The position numbers were made by a program, and so were the translations under genes. Of a stretch of DNA of 64,000 bases, positions 9,598 to 18,253 are shown piece by piece. This stretch comes from an uncultured Opitutaceae bacterium (lineage in GTDB: Bacteria; Verrucomicrobiota; Verrucomicrobiia; Opitutales; Opitutaceae): the NCBI GenBank assembly GCA_937902925.1, contig CALFNN010000081.1, positions 1 to 64,000 on the forward strand. The letters are read 5' to 3'. Position 1 is the first letter of the stretch, and each line of letters opens with the position of its first letter. The notes under the pieces were generated by a model. The model was given only the letters and a program-made list of their open reading frames with translations, was not told where the DNA came from and made no database searches.

Positions 9598-12189
9598 ATG
9601 CTCTCCGATTTCAAATTCGCCTTTCGCATCCTGGCGAAATCCCCCGGTTTCACCACCGCCGCCGTCGCCGTCCTTGCGCTCGGCATCGGCGCCAACTCCG
9701 CCGTCTTCAGCCTCGTCCACGCGCTACTGTTCGCTCCGCCGTCCTACGTGCGGCCCGCCGAGATCGTGCAGGTCTACTCGCAGGACCAGAAGGATCCGAA
9801 AACCTTCCGCGGCTTTTCCTATCCCACCTACCGCGACATCCGGGAGAAGAACGCCGTCTTCACCGACACGATCGGCTTCAACCTTGCGATGGTCGGGCTC
9901 GGTGAAAAGGACAACACGCGCCGCGTCTTCACCGAGATCGTCAGCTCGAATTTCTTTTCCGTCATGGGCGTCGCGCCCCTGCAGGGCCGAGCGTTTTTGC
10001 CGGAGGAGGAAACACCCGGTCGCGCGGCACCCGTCGCGATCGTGAGCTACAATTTCTGGAAGAAGCACAACCTCGATCCCGGTCTCGTCGGCTCCAAGGT
10101 CGTCGTCAACGGCCGCCCCTTCACCGTCGTCGGCATCATGTCCCGCGGATTCACGGGAACGCTGAATCTTTTCTCCGCCGAGCTCTGGCTGCCCCTCGGT
10201 GTCTACGATCAGGTCGCCAACGATTTCGAGGCGGAGAACCACGTCTCGCTCGCGGATCGCGCCGGCACCCAGCTCCTGCTCCTCGGCCGCCTCAAGCCCG
10301 GCCTCACTCCCGCCAGCGCGGAACCCGCGATGAAAACGCTCGCTGCGAATCTCGCGCAGGCGTTTCCCGTCGCGCAGAAGGACCAGACTTTTCTGCTGCG
10401 CCCGATCCCGCGCTTCTCTTCCAGCACCGATCCGTCCGACGAAAAGGAACTCACGATGCTCGGCACCCTGCTCCTCGGCATGGCCGGCGTCGTGCTGCTC
10501 GTCGCGTGCCTCAACCTCGCCAATATGCTCCTCGCGCGCGGCACCGCCCGTCGCAAGGAGATCGCCATCCGCCTCGCGCTCGGCGGTGGCCGCGCCCGCA
10601 TCGTCCGCCAGTTGTTGTGTGAGGGCCTCGTGCTTTCGCTGCTCGGCGGCGGCGCCGGCCTCATCCTCGCCATGTGGTCGTCCGACCTCCTCTTCAGTTC
10701 TTTCGGCCAGTTGATGCCGCTCGACATCGTCATCCCGAGCGGCCCGCAGCCCGCGTTGCTCGGCGCGACCTTCGGCTTCTGTTTGCTGGGCACGGTCGCC
10801 TTCGGCCTCGGGCCTGCACTCAAGCTCTCGCGTCCCGACGTTCTCGCCGATCTCAAGGAGCAGGCCGGCGAGGATGCCGTCCGCCGCCGCTGGCGTTTCC
10901 TGCCGCGCCATCCGCTCGTCGTCGCCCAGATCGCGTTGTCCCTCGCGCTCCTCACCGCCGCCGCCCTGTTCATCCGCGGCGCCGGCAAGGCCGCCTCGGT
11001 CGACACCGGCCTCAAGACCGATCGCGAACTCCTGCTCGAGGTCGACGCCAGCCTCGGCGGTCTCGACCAGCCGCGCGCGCGCGCCATCTACCAGCAACTC
11101 GAGCAAAAACTCGCCGCCCTGCCCGGCGTGGAGAGCGCGAGCATTTCCTCCACCGTGCCGTTCGGCATGATCAAGCTCAACAAGCTCGTCCAGCGCGCCG
11201 GTCTCCGCCCCGGGCCCGACGACAAGCCCGCGACCGCCGCCGAGGGTCTCGCCTTCAACGCCCACTTCAGCAGCATCGGCGCCGATTATTTCCGGACCGT
11301 CGGGCTGCCGCTGCTGCGCGGCCGGCCGTTCACCGCCGCCGAGGCCTTCTCTGCCGCCGCCCCGCCGGTCGCCATCATCGACGAGGCGCTCGCGAAAAAG
11401 CTCTGGCCCGACGGCGATGCACTCGGCCAGCGCCTCCAGTTCGCCTCGAACAACGCGCCGCGCGCCAAGGGCGGCGGCAGCAGCGGCGTCAACATCTCCG
11501 AGGATCTCAACAGCGCGATCAAGCCCGATGAAGCGTTCGAGATCGTCGGCATCACCCCGACGACCCGCACCGCCCTGTTCGAGAAGGAACCCGGCACCGT
11601 CCTTTATCTGCCTTTCGCCCGCGGCTTCCAGAGCGACGTGTTCTTTCACGTGAAGTTTGCCTCGCTCGTTCCCGGCCAGGAGGCCGCGCTGGCCGACGTC
11701 ATCCGCCGCACCGTGCGCGAGGTCGACGCCACGATGCCCATCCTCTCGCTCCGCACCTTCGCCCAGCACCTCGACGCCAACATTTCCCTCTGGCTCGTCC
11801 GCGCCGGCGCCGCGCTGTTCTCCGTCTTCGGCGGCCTCGCCCTCGCGCTCGCCGTCGTCGGCGTCTACGGCGTGAAGGCTTACGCCGTCGCCCGGCGCAC
11901 GCGCGAAATCGGCATCCGGATGGCCCTCGGCGCCGAGCCTTCCGCGGTGCTCTGGATGATTCTCCGCGAGGCCGCCACGATGCTCGCGCTCGGCGTCACG
12001 CTCGGGCTCTTGCTCGCCCTCGGCACCGGCCAGATCGTCAGCGGACTGCTCTACCAAGTCGGCGCGCTCGACCCCGTCGCGTTCACCATCGCACCCATCG
12101 TCCTCGCGGCCGCGGCCTTCCTCGCCTGCTACGTTCCCGCCCGTCGCGCCACGCGGATCAACCCGATCGTCGCGCTTCGCACCGAATAA
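9598..12189 (+). CDS. Duplicated MacB/FtsX-type ABC permease 2 (longest copy)
   Basis: 863 residues, the longest of the thirteen. It starts with the family segment FKFAFRILAKSPGF and keeps both FtsX signatures (EIAIRLALGG, EIGIRMALGA). The extra length lies mainly in the second periplasmic core, including a Gly/Ser-rich insertion (KGGGSSGVN) near residues 621-630 that the paralogues lack. The C-terminus is ALRTE. ATG at 9598 is used because any longer frame would run into the preceding permease, which ends 34 bp upstream. The altered second core may change substrate or adaptor contacts. Confidence 0.93.
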   Translation: MLSDFKFAFRILAKSPGFTTAAVAVLALGIGANSAVFSLVHALLFAPPSYVRPAEIVQVYSQDQKDPKTFRGFSYPTYRDIREKNAVFTDTIGFNLAMVGLGEKDNTRRVFTEIVSSNFFSVMGVAPLQGRAFLPEEETPGRAAPVAIVSYNFWKKHNLDPGLVGSKVVVNGRPFTVVGIMSRGFTGTLNLFSAELWLPLGVYDQVANDFEAENHVSLADRAGTQLLLLGRLKPGLTPASAEPAMKTLAANLAQAFPVAQKDQTFLLRPIPRFSSSTDPSDEKELTMLGTLLLGMAGVVLLVACLNLANMLLARGTARRKEIAIRLALGGGRARIVRQLLCEGLVLSLLGGGAGLILAMWSSDLLFSSFGQLMPLDIVIPSGPQPALLGATFGFCLLGTVAFGLGPALKLSRPDVLADLKEQAGEDAVRRRWRFLPRHPLVVAQIALSLALLTAAALFIRGAGKAASVDTGLKTDRELLLEVDASLGGLDQPRARAIYQQLEQKLAALPGVESASISSTVPFGMIKLNKLVQRAGLRPGPDDKPATAAEGLAFNAHFSSIGADYFRTVGLPLLRGRPFTAAEAFSAAAPPVAIIDEALAKKLWPDGDALGQRLQFASNNAPRAKGGGSSGVNISEDLNSAIKPDEAFEIVGITPTTRTALFEKEPGTVLYLPFARGFQSDVFFHVKFASLVPGQEAALADVIRRTVREVDATMPILSLRTFAQHLDANISLWLVRAGAALFSVFGGLALALAVVGVYGVKAYAVARRTREIGIRMALGAEPSAVLWMILREAATMLALGVTLGLLLALGTGQIVSGLLYQVGALDPVAFTIAPIVLAAAAFLACYVPARRATRINPIVALRTE

Positions 12190-12208
12190 TCCGCCCGCTT
12201 CGCCCGCC

Positions 12209-12961
12209 ATGAAAACCACCGCCTGCCTTCTCGCCGTTCTCGCCGGGTTCGCCACGACCGCGCTCGCCGCGAATTTCACCGCGTCGGAAAAGTTCAGCCA
12301 GACCTACCCGCTCGCCGCCGACGGCGCCCTCCGGCTTGCCAACGTCAACGGCAGCGTCGACATCGCGACCTGGGACCGCAACGAGGTCCTCGTCGAGGCC
12401 GAGAAGCGCGCCGAGTCCACCGCGGACCTCGCTCGCATCCACATCGTCGTCGACCCCCAGCCCGGTCGCCTCGCGATTAAATCCGAGCACGAGAAAACCG
12501 GCTTCTTCGGCCGCGAGGTCCACGGCGAGGTGATCTATCACCTCAAGGTCCCCGCCGGCATCGCGCTCGAGAAAATCGGCGTGGTGAATTCCAGCGTCAC
12601 CGTCCGCGACGTGCGCGGCCCCGTGACGCTCGAAACCGTCAACGGTTCCATCCACGCCTCCGGCCTCGGCGCCGACGTCCGGTTGGAAACCGTCAACGGT
12701 TCCATCCATGCTGCGTTCGCCAAGGTCTCCCCAAGCCAGCGGATCACCGCCGAGTCCGTGAACGGCGCGTGCGAGCTCACGCTGCCGTCCGGCACCGGGG
12801 CCCACCTCGACCTCTCCTCGGTCAACGGCAGCACGCGCTGCGATTTCCCCGTCACGATCGAGAAAACCGGCCGCACCACGCTGCGCGGCACGATCGGCGG
12901 CGGCGGCGCCTCGCTCAAGGCCAACACCGTCAACGGCAGCATCCGCGTCGCGCAGCTCTGA
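12209..12961 (+). CDS. Secreted DUF4097-like beta-repeat protein
   Basis: 250 residues with a clear signal peptide (about 1-20, cut after TALA). The mature part has short beta repeats built on a (V/T)NGS core: NVNGSVDI, TVNGSIHA twice in direct succession, SVNGACEL, SVNGSTRC, and TVNGSIRV at the very end. This matches the DUF4097/DUF4098 putative adhesin fold, a solenoid of beta strands of unknown function often encoded near regulators and ABC transporters. It lies 19 bp after permease 2 and 63 bp before permease 3, so it is probably exported and made with the permeases. It could be a periplasmic or surface partner of the KEKSF-type permeases that follow. Confidence 0.8.
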   Translation: MKTTACLLAVLAGFATTALAANFTASEKFSQTYPLAADGALRLANVNGSVDIATWDRNEVLVEAEKRAESTADLARIHIVVDPQPGRLAIKSEHEKTGFFGREVHGEVIYHLKVPAGIALEKIGVVNSSVTVRDVRGPVTLETVNGSIHASGLGADVRLETVNGSIHAAFAKVSPSQRITAESVNGACELTLPSGTGAHLDLSSVNGSTRCDFPVTIEKTGRTTLRGTIGGGGASLKANTVNGSIRVAQL

Positions 12962-13024
12962 GTTATCTCCGCCTCCTTTTCCCATCGTTCCCACCGTCAT
13001 CGCGGCCCCGCGCCGCCCGTTCCC

Positions 13025-15550
13025 ATGATCTTCCAAGCCTTCGTCCAGGATATCCGCATCGGCCTGCGCCTGCTCATCAAGGAAAAGAGTTTCTGCCTCC
13101 TCGCCGTGCTCGTGCTCGCCCTCGGCATCGGCGGCGTCACCACCATGTTCAGCGTCGTCAACGGCGTGATGCTGCGCGGCTTTTCCTTCCCCAACGCCGA
13201 CCGCCTCGCGGGCATCCAGGTCATCGACATCACGCAGACCAACGCGAACCGCAACGGTTTCGGCGGCCAGATCTTCACCCTCGATTACGAGGCCATGCGC
13301 GCGCAGCAGAAGTCGTTCGACCTGCTCGCCGCCTACATTGCCGGCGCCACCGTCAACGTGACCCACGACGGTGTCCCGAAGCGCTACACCGGCGCCTACG
13401 TGACGGATGAGTTCTTCAAGATCCTCGGCGTCGTGCCGGTCGTCGGCCGCGATTTCACGCCCGCCGACAACCAGGTCGGCGCGGAAAAGGTCGCGCTCAT
13501 CAGCTATCAGCTCTGGAAGGACGACTTCGAGGGCTCGCCCGGCGTCGTCGGCAAGGGCATCCGCATCAATGGCAAGCCCGCGACCGTCATCGGCGTCATG
13601 CCGCCCGGGTTCCAGTTCCCGACGAACGAGACCGTGTGGATTCCGCTCTACAACGAATATCCGCCCGTCCCGCGCAACAATCCCAACGCCCAGGGCAGCG
13701 CCCCGTCCGTCCTCGGCCTCATCAAGCAGGGCGTCTCCTACGAGCAGGCGAGCGCCGAGTTCACCGTGATCGCCAAGCAGCTCGCCGAGGCGTTTCCCGA
13801 GACCAACAAGAAATTCAACACCGCCGACGTTAAGCCGCTGATCAAGTCCTTCATCCCGTCGTCCCTCGCCGGCCTCCTCTGGACGATGCTGCTCTTCTGC
13901 GTCGGCATCCTGCTCATCGCGTGCGTCAACGTCATGAACATGCAGTTCGCCCGCGCCGCCCTCCGCGGCAAGGAGCTCGCCGTGCGCTCCTCGCTCGGCG
14001 CGACCCGCTTCCGGCTCATCCGCCAGATGCTCACCGAGAGCCTGCTCCTCGCCGTCGTCGGCGCCGTCATCGGCATCGGGCTGGCGCTTTGGACCACCGA
14101 TTATCTCAACGCCGCGACGCACAACTCCGCCAACCCCATCCCCACCTACATCCGGTTCGACATCGACAACCGCGTGCTCGTCGCCGTCGTCGCGGCCACC
14201 GTGCTCGCCACGCTCGCCTCCGGCCTCATCCCGGCTTGGATCGCCTCGCGCACCAGCGCCGTCGAGGCGCTCAAGGAATCCGGCCGCGGCAACACCAGCC
14301 GCGCCATCAGCGTCATCACGCGCGGGCTCGTCGTCTTCCAGATCCTCGTCACCTGCGTGCTCCTCATCGGCTCGCTCCTGCAGGTGAAGTCGATCCTCCG
14401 CCAGCAGCGCCTCGACTACGGCTACGACACCACGTCGCTCCTCGCCGCGCGCATGGCGCTCATGGAGGGCGCCTACCCGACGCCCGAGGCGCGGAAACTT
14501 TTCTTCGACCAGTTGCTCCGCGAACTCCGCGCCAGCACCGACTTCGACGCCGCCGCGCTCACAAACCGCCGGCAGATGACGTTCTCCGGCTTCGGCCCGA
14601 TCGAGATCGAGGGCCGCGTCTACAAGACCGAGACCGACCGGCCGAACGCCAACTTCGAGCAGGTCTCCGACGGCTATTTCGCCACGCTCGGCGCAAAAAT
14701 CCTCGAGGGCCGCGATTTCCAGGACGACGACACCGACGCCAAGCTTCCCATCGCCATCGTCAACGCCGCCTTCGCGCATAAATACTTCGGCAACGAAAGC
14801 GCGCTCGGCCGCCGTTTCCGCACCGTCGGCAACAACGGCCAGCTCTTCGGCCCGTGGCGGACCATCGTCGGCGTCGTCACCACGACGCGCATGGCGCTGC
14901 CGTTCAACATTCCGAATGTCGACGACACCGGCTTCTACGTTCCGTTCTTCTCGTCCGTCTTCGGTCCCGCGCTGCCGGGTCCGGTCACGCAGCAGTTCGC
15001 CACCGTCGTCGTGCGGCCGCGCGGCTCCGGCCGCGTCCACGCCGTCGCCGTGCCGTTGCAGCGCGAGGTGAACAAGGTCGACGCCAACCTCCCGCTCTAC
15101 TTCGTCGGCACCGCGCAGGAAAACCAGGACACGTTCATCTCGCAGAACCGCATCATCGCCTCGATGTTCTCCGCCTTCGGCGTGGTCGCCATCGTGCTCG
15201 CCTCGGTCGGCCTCTACGGCGTGACCAGCTTCTCGGTCAACCAGCGCACGCAGGAGTTCGGCATCCGGATGGCGCTCGGCGCCGACCACGGCCGCATCCT
15301 CACCATGGTGCTCCGCCAGGGCGGCATCCAGCTCGCCCTCGGCCTCGCGCTCGGTCTCGGCCTCACGCTGCTGATCACCCTCGTCGCGCGCGACGGCATC
15401 AGCAACGCCCTCTTCCAGGTCAGCCCGCGCGACCCGCTCACCTACCTCGGCGTGAGCGTGCTGCTCACCCTCGTGGCGTTTATCGCCACCTTCGTCCCCG
15501 CCCGCCGCGCCACCCGCGTCGACCCGATGGTCGCCCTCAGAGCCGAATAA
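13025..15550 (+). CDS. Duplicated MacB/FtsX-type ABC permease 3 (KEKSF subgroup)
   Basis: 841 residues. Its N-terminus (QDIRIGLRLLIKEKSF) replaces the usual LAKSPGF segment. Permeases 4 and 6 share this, along with the motifs GGVTTMFSV/GVTTQFSV in TM1, CVNVMNMQFARA (CINVMNMQFARA in copy 6) after TM2, and EFGIRMALGA (near-identical in copies 4 and 6) in the last FtsX domain. The three form a subgroup that probably arose by local duplication. The second core contains DIEGRDFQ-like ILEGRDFQDDD, also near-identical in permease 4. Intact and full length. Confidence 0.93.
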   Translation: MIFQAFVQDIRIGLRLLIKEKSFCLLAVLVLALGIGGVTTMFSVVNGVMLRGFSFPNADRLAGIQVIDITQTNANRNGFGGQIFTLDYEAMRAQQKSFDLLAAYIAGATVNVTHDGVPKRYTGAYVTDEFFKILGVVPVVGRDFTPADNQVGAEKVALISYQLWKDDFEGSPGVVGKGIRINGKPATVIGVMPPGFQFPTNETVWIPLYNEYPPVPRNNPNAQGSAPSVLGLIKQGVSYEQASAEFTVIAKQLAEAFPETNKKFNTADVKPLIKSFIPSSLAGLLWTMLLFCVGILLIACVNVMNMQFARAALRGKELAVRSSLGATRFRLIRQMLTESLLLAVVGAVIGIGLALWTTDYLNAATHNSANPIPTYIRFDIDNRVLVAVVAATVLATLASGLIPAWIASRTSAVEALKESGRGNTSRAISVITRGLVVFQILVTCVLLIGSLLQVKSILRQQRLDYGYDTTSLLAARMALMEGAYPTPEARKLFFDQLLRELRASTDFDAAALTNRRQMTFSGFGPIEIEGRVYKTETDRPNANFEQVSDGYFATLGAKILEGRDFQDDDTDAKLPIAIVNAAFAHKYFGNESALGRRFRTVGNNGQLFGPWRTIVGVVTTTRMALPFNIPNVDDTGFYVPFFSSVFGPALPGPVTQQFATVVVRPRGSGRVHAVAVPLQREVNKVDANLPLYFVGTAQENQDTFISQNRIIASMFSAFGVVAIVLASVGLYGVTSFSVNQRTQEFGIRMALGADHGRILTMVLRQGGIQLALGLALGLGLTLLITLVARDGISNALFQVSPRDPLTYLGVSVLLTLVAFIATFVPARRATRVDPMVALRAE

Positions 15551-15551
15551 A

Positions 15552-15646
15552 AATCCTTCTCGTTCTCTTAATCGTTCTCTCGAAAAAACGTCCGCTGCCT
15601 CCTTCTCGCCGAGAGAACGGGAAAGATTACGATTACGAGAACGATT
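15552..15646. repeat. Hairpin-forming intergenic repeat, copy 1
   Basis: Left arm about 15552-15580 and right arm about 15611-15646 are imperfect inverted repeats built from GTTCTC and TAATC units (GAGAAC and GATTA on the return arm), with a loop of about 30 nt that is not conserved. The same element occurs at 26548 and 31554, always between two co-directional permease genes, where it would form a long mRNA stem. No ORF or transposase is linked to it. Confidence 0.8.
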
Positions 15647-15664
15647 CATTTCCTTCCCTTTCCC

Positions 15665-18154
15665 ATGACCTCGTTCCTCCAGGACCTCCGCATCGGCGCT
15701 CGCGTGCTGTTGAAGGAAAAATCCTTCTGCGCCCTCGCCGTCCTCGTGCTCGCGCTCGGCATCGGCGGCGTCACCACCATGTTCAGTGTCATCGACGGCG
15801 TGCTCCTGCGCGGCATGCCGTTTCCACACCCCGAGCAGCTCGTCGACGTGCAGTGGCGCGATCCCAAGCAGCCGCCGGACGTCACCGCCAACCTGCTGCC
15901 CGCCGACTATCTCGAGTTGCGCACGACCCAAAAATCGTTCGTCGACCTTGCGGCCTACCTCAATCTCTCGACGGTCAACGTCACGATCGACCGCACACCA
16001 CTGCGGCTGCAGGGCGCCTACGTGACGGAAAACTTCTTCTCCCTCGTCGGCGCGAAGCCGGTCATGGGCCGCGATTTCACCGCCGCCGACAACTCCCCCG
16101 AGGCGCCGCGCGTCGCCGTGATCGGCTACTCGACCTGGCAGCACGAGTTCGCGGGTAATCCCGCCATCGTCGGCCAGGCCGTGCGCATCAACGGCCGCGC
16201 GGCAACCATCGTCGGGGTGATGCCGCCGGGCTTCGCGTTTCCCCAGCAGGAGCAGCTCTGGCTGCCGCTCTTCAACACGTTCGCGCCGCCCGCGCGGAAT
16301 TTCCAGGTCGCCGTCGGCCTCGGCGTCGCCGCCGCGCCCAACGTCGGCATCGTCGCCCGCCTCAAGCCCGGCGTGACGCTCGCCGAGGCGAAACACGAGT
16401 GGGACGCGCTCGCCGCGCGTTTCGCCACGATGTATCCCGACACCAACAAGCTTCTCACGGAGTCCGTCGTCCGGCCGCTCGTGCAGGCCTTCGTCGGCCG
16501 CAACCAGCGCATGATGCTCTACCTCATGTTCGGTGCCGTGCTCGGCGTGCTGCTCATCGCCTGCGTCAACGTGATGAACATGCAGTTCGCGCGCGCCACG
16601 CTGCGGCACAAGGAACTCGCGGTCCGCAACGCCCTCGGCGCCACGCGCTGGCGCCTCGTCCGCCAGTTGCTCACCGAAAACATCCTGCTCGCCGCCCTCG
16701 GCGGCACCGCGGGCGTGCTGCTCTCGCTGTATGCGGTCGACCTGTTCAACCACGCGCTCGCCGTGCAACAACCGCCGCCGCCGTTCTGGATCAAGTTCCT
16801 CATCGATCCGCGTGCGCTCGCCTTCACGGTCGGCATCGCGATGGGCGCCGCGGTCCTGTCGGGACTCCTGCCGGCCTTCGTCGCTTCCCGCGCCAACGCC
16901 GCTGACGCGCTCAAGGATGCCGGCCGCGGCAACACCAGCCGCGCCGCCAACGCGATGACGCGCGCGCTCGTCATCAGCCAGATCGGTCTCGCCTGTGCGT
17001 TGCTCGTGCTTTCCACGCTCGTCATCCGCTCCGTCGTCAACCAGCAGCAGATCGACTACGGCTACGACACGAACGCCGTGCTGTCCGCGCGTGTCGGCCT
17101 GTTTTCCACCGACGACTACCCGACCGACGCGGATCGCGGGAAATTCTACGCGCGCGTCCTCCGGCAACTGCGCGCCACGCCCGGCATCGCCGCCGCCTCC
17201 GTGACTTCGCGCTTCCGCATGACGATCGGCGGCAGCGGCCCCTACGAGGTCGAGGGCGTCCCCTACGCCACGCAGCGCGACCGGCCGCAGGGTTCGTTCG
17301 AAAACATCAGCGAGGACTACTTCGCCACGCTCGGCCTGAAAATCCTCGAGGGCCGCGACTTCACGCCCGAGGACAACGACGCCCGCCAGCCGGTCGCGAT
17401 CGTCAACGCCTCGTTCGCCCGCAGGAATTTCGGCGCCGCCAGCGCGCTCGGCCGGCGGATCCGGCCGTTCAACGCCGGCAACCCCGGCCCGTGGCGCACC
17501 ATCGTCGGCGTCGTGCCCGACACCGTGATGCAGGCGCCGCCGCTCAACCCGCGCCTCGACACGACCGGGATGTTCCTCCCGCTGACGGTGCTGTCGCCGC
17601 AGTTCGCCACCATCCTCGTGCGCCCGCCGGGCGGTTCGCCGCACGCGATCGAGGACGCGCTGCGCAAGGCCGTCGCCGCCGTCGATCCCAACCTGCCGCT
17701 CTATTTCGTCAGCACGCCGCAGCAAAGCCACGACGAGTTCCTCGCGCAGAACCGCATCCTCGCGACGATGTTCAGCCTCTTCGGCGCCGTCGCCACCGTG
17801 CTCGCCGCCGTCGGCGTGTATGGCGTGATGGCGTTCGCCGTCAGCCAGCGCACGCAGGAATTCGGCGTCCGCATGGCGCTCGGCGCCGACCGCCGCCAGA
17901 TCGTGACGATGGTGCTCGGTCAGGGCGGCCGCCAGTTGCTCATCGGGCTTGGTCTCGGCCTCGTCGCCGCGGTGACGCTCGTGCTTTGGTTCACCGGCGC
18001 CTACGCCGGGCTGTTCTTCGGCGTCAACCGCTTCGATCCGGCCACCTACGGCTTCGTCGTCGCGCTCCTCAGCGGCGTCGCCGCGATCTCCTGCTTCGTG
18101 CCCGCGCTCCGCGCCACCCGCGTCGACCCGATGGTCGCGTTGCGGGCAGAGTGA
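15665..18154 (+). CDS. Duplicated MacB/FtsX-type ABC permease 4 (KEKSF subgroup)
   Basis: 829 residues beginning QDLRIGARVLLKEKSF. It is closest in motif content to permease 3: GYDTNAVLSARVGLF aligns with GYDTTSLLAARMALM, and both have KILEGRDF. Eight predicted helices and two periplasmic cores in the ADOP arrangement. FtsX signatures are ELAVRNALGA and EFGVRMALGA. The gene follows hairpin repeat copy 1 by 18 bp, so translation begins just beyond that structure. Confidence 0.93.
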   Translation: MTSFLQDLRIGARVLLKEKSFCALAVLVLALGIGGVTTMFSVIDGVLLRGMPFPHPEQLVDVQWRDPKQPPDVTANLLPADYLELRTTQKSFVDLAAYLNLSTVNVTIDRTPLRLQGAYVTENFFSLVGAKPVMGRDFTAADNSPEAPRVAVIGYSTWQHEFAGNPAIVGQAVRINGRAATIVGVMPPGFAFPQQEQLWLPLFNTFAPPARNFQVAVGLGVAAAPNVGIVARLKPGVTLAEAKHEWDALAARFATMYPDTNKLLTESVVRPLVQAFVGRNQRMMLYLMFGAVLGVLLIACVNVMNMQFARATLRHKELAVRNALGATRWRLVRQLLTENILLAALGGTAGVLLSLYAVDLFNHALAVQQPPPPFWIKFLIDPRALAFTVGIAMGAAVLSGLLPAFVASRANAADALKDAGRGNTSRAANAMTRALVISQIGLACALLVLSTLVIRSVVNQQQIDYGYDTNAVLSARVGLFSTDDYPTDADRGKFYARVLRQLRATPGIAAASVTSRFRMTIGGSGPYEVEGVPYATQRDRPQGSFENISEDYFATLGLKILEGRDFTPEDNDARQPVAIVNASFARRNFGAASALGRRIRPFNAGNPGPWRTIVGVVPDTVMQAPPLNPRLDTTGMFLPLTVLSPQFATILVRPPGGSPHAIEDALRKAVAAVDPNLPLYFVSTPQQSHDEFLAQNRILATMFSLFGAVATVLAAVGVYGVMAFAVSQRTQEFGVRMALGADRRQIVTMVLGQGGRQLLIGLGLGLVAAVTLVLWFTGAYAGLFFGVNRFDPATYGFVVALLSGVAAISCFVPALRATRVDPMVALRAE

Positions 18155-18253
18155 ATCTTTCCCTCCAAATCTCTCAGCGAACTTTCTCGCCACAACTGAC
18201 GACCCCGAACCTCCGCGCGAGCCTGCGCTCTCCCGCCATGTAGACCGCTCTTC

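Noticed and set aside
12600-12960. Regular short DNA repeats that might suggest a CRISPR-like array
   Set aside because: They encode the (V/T)NGS protein repeats of the DUF4097-like protein, keep the reading frame and vary at third positions.
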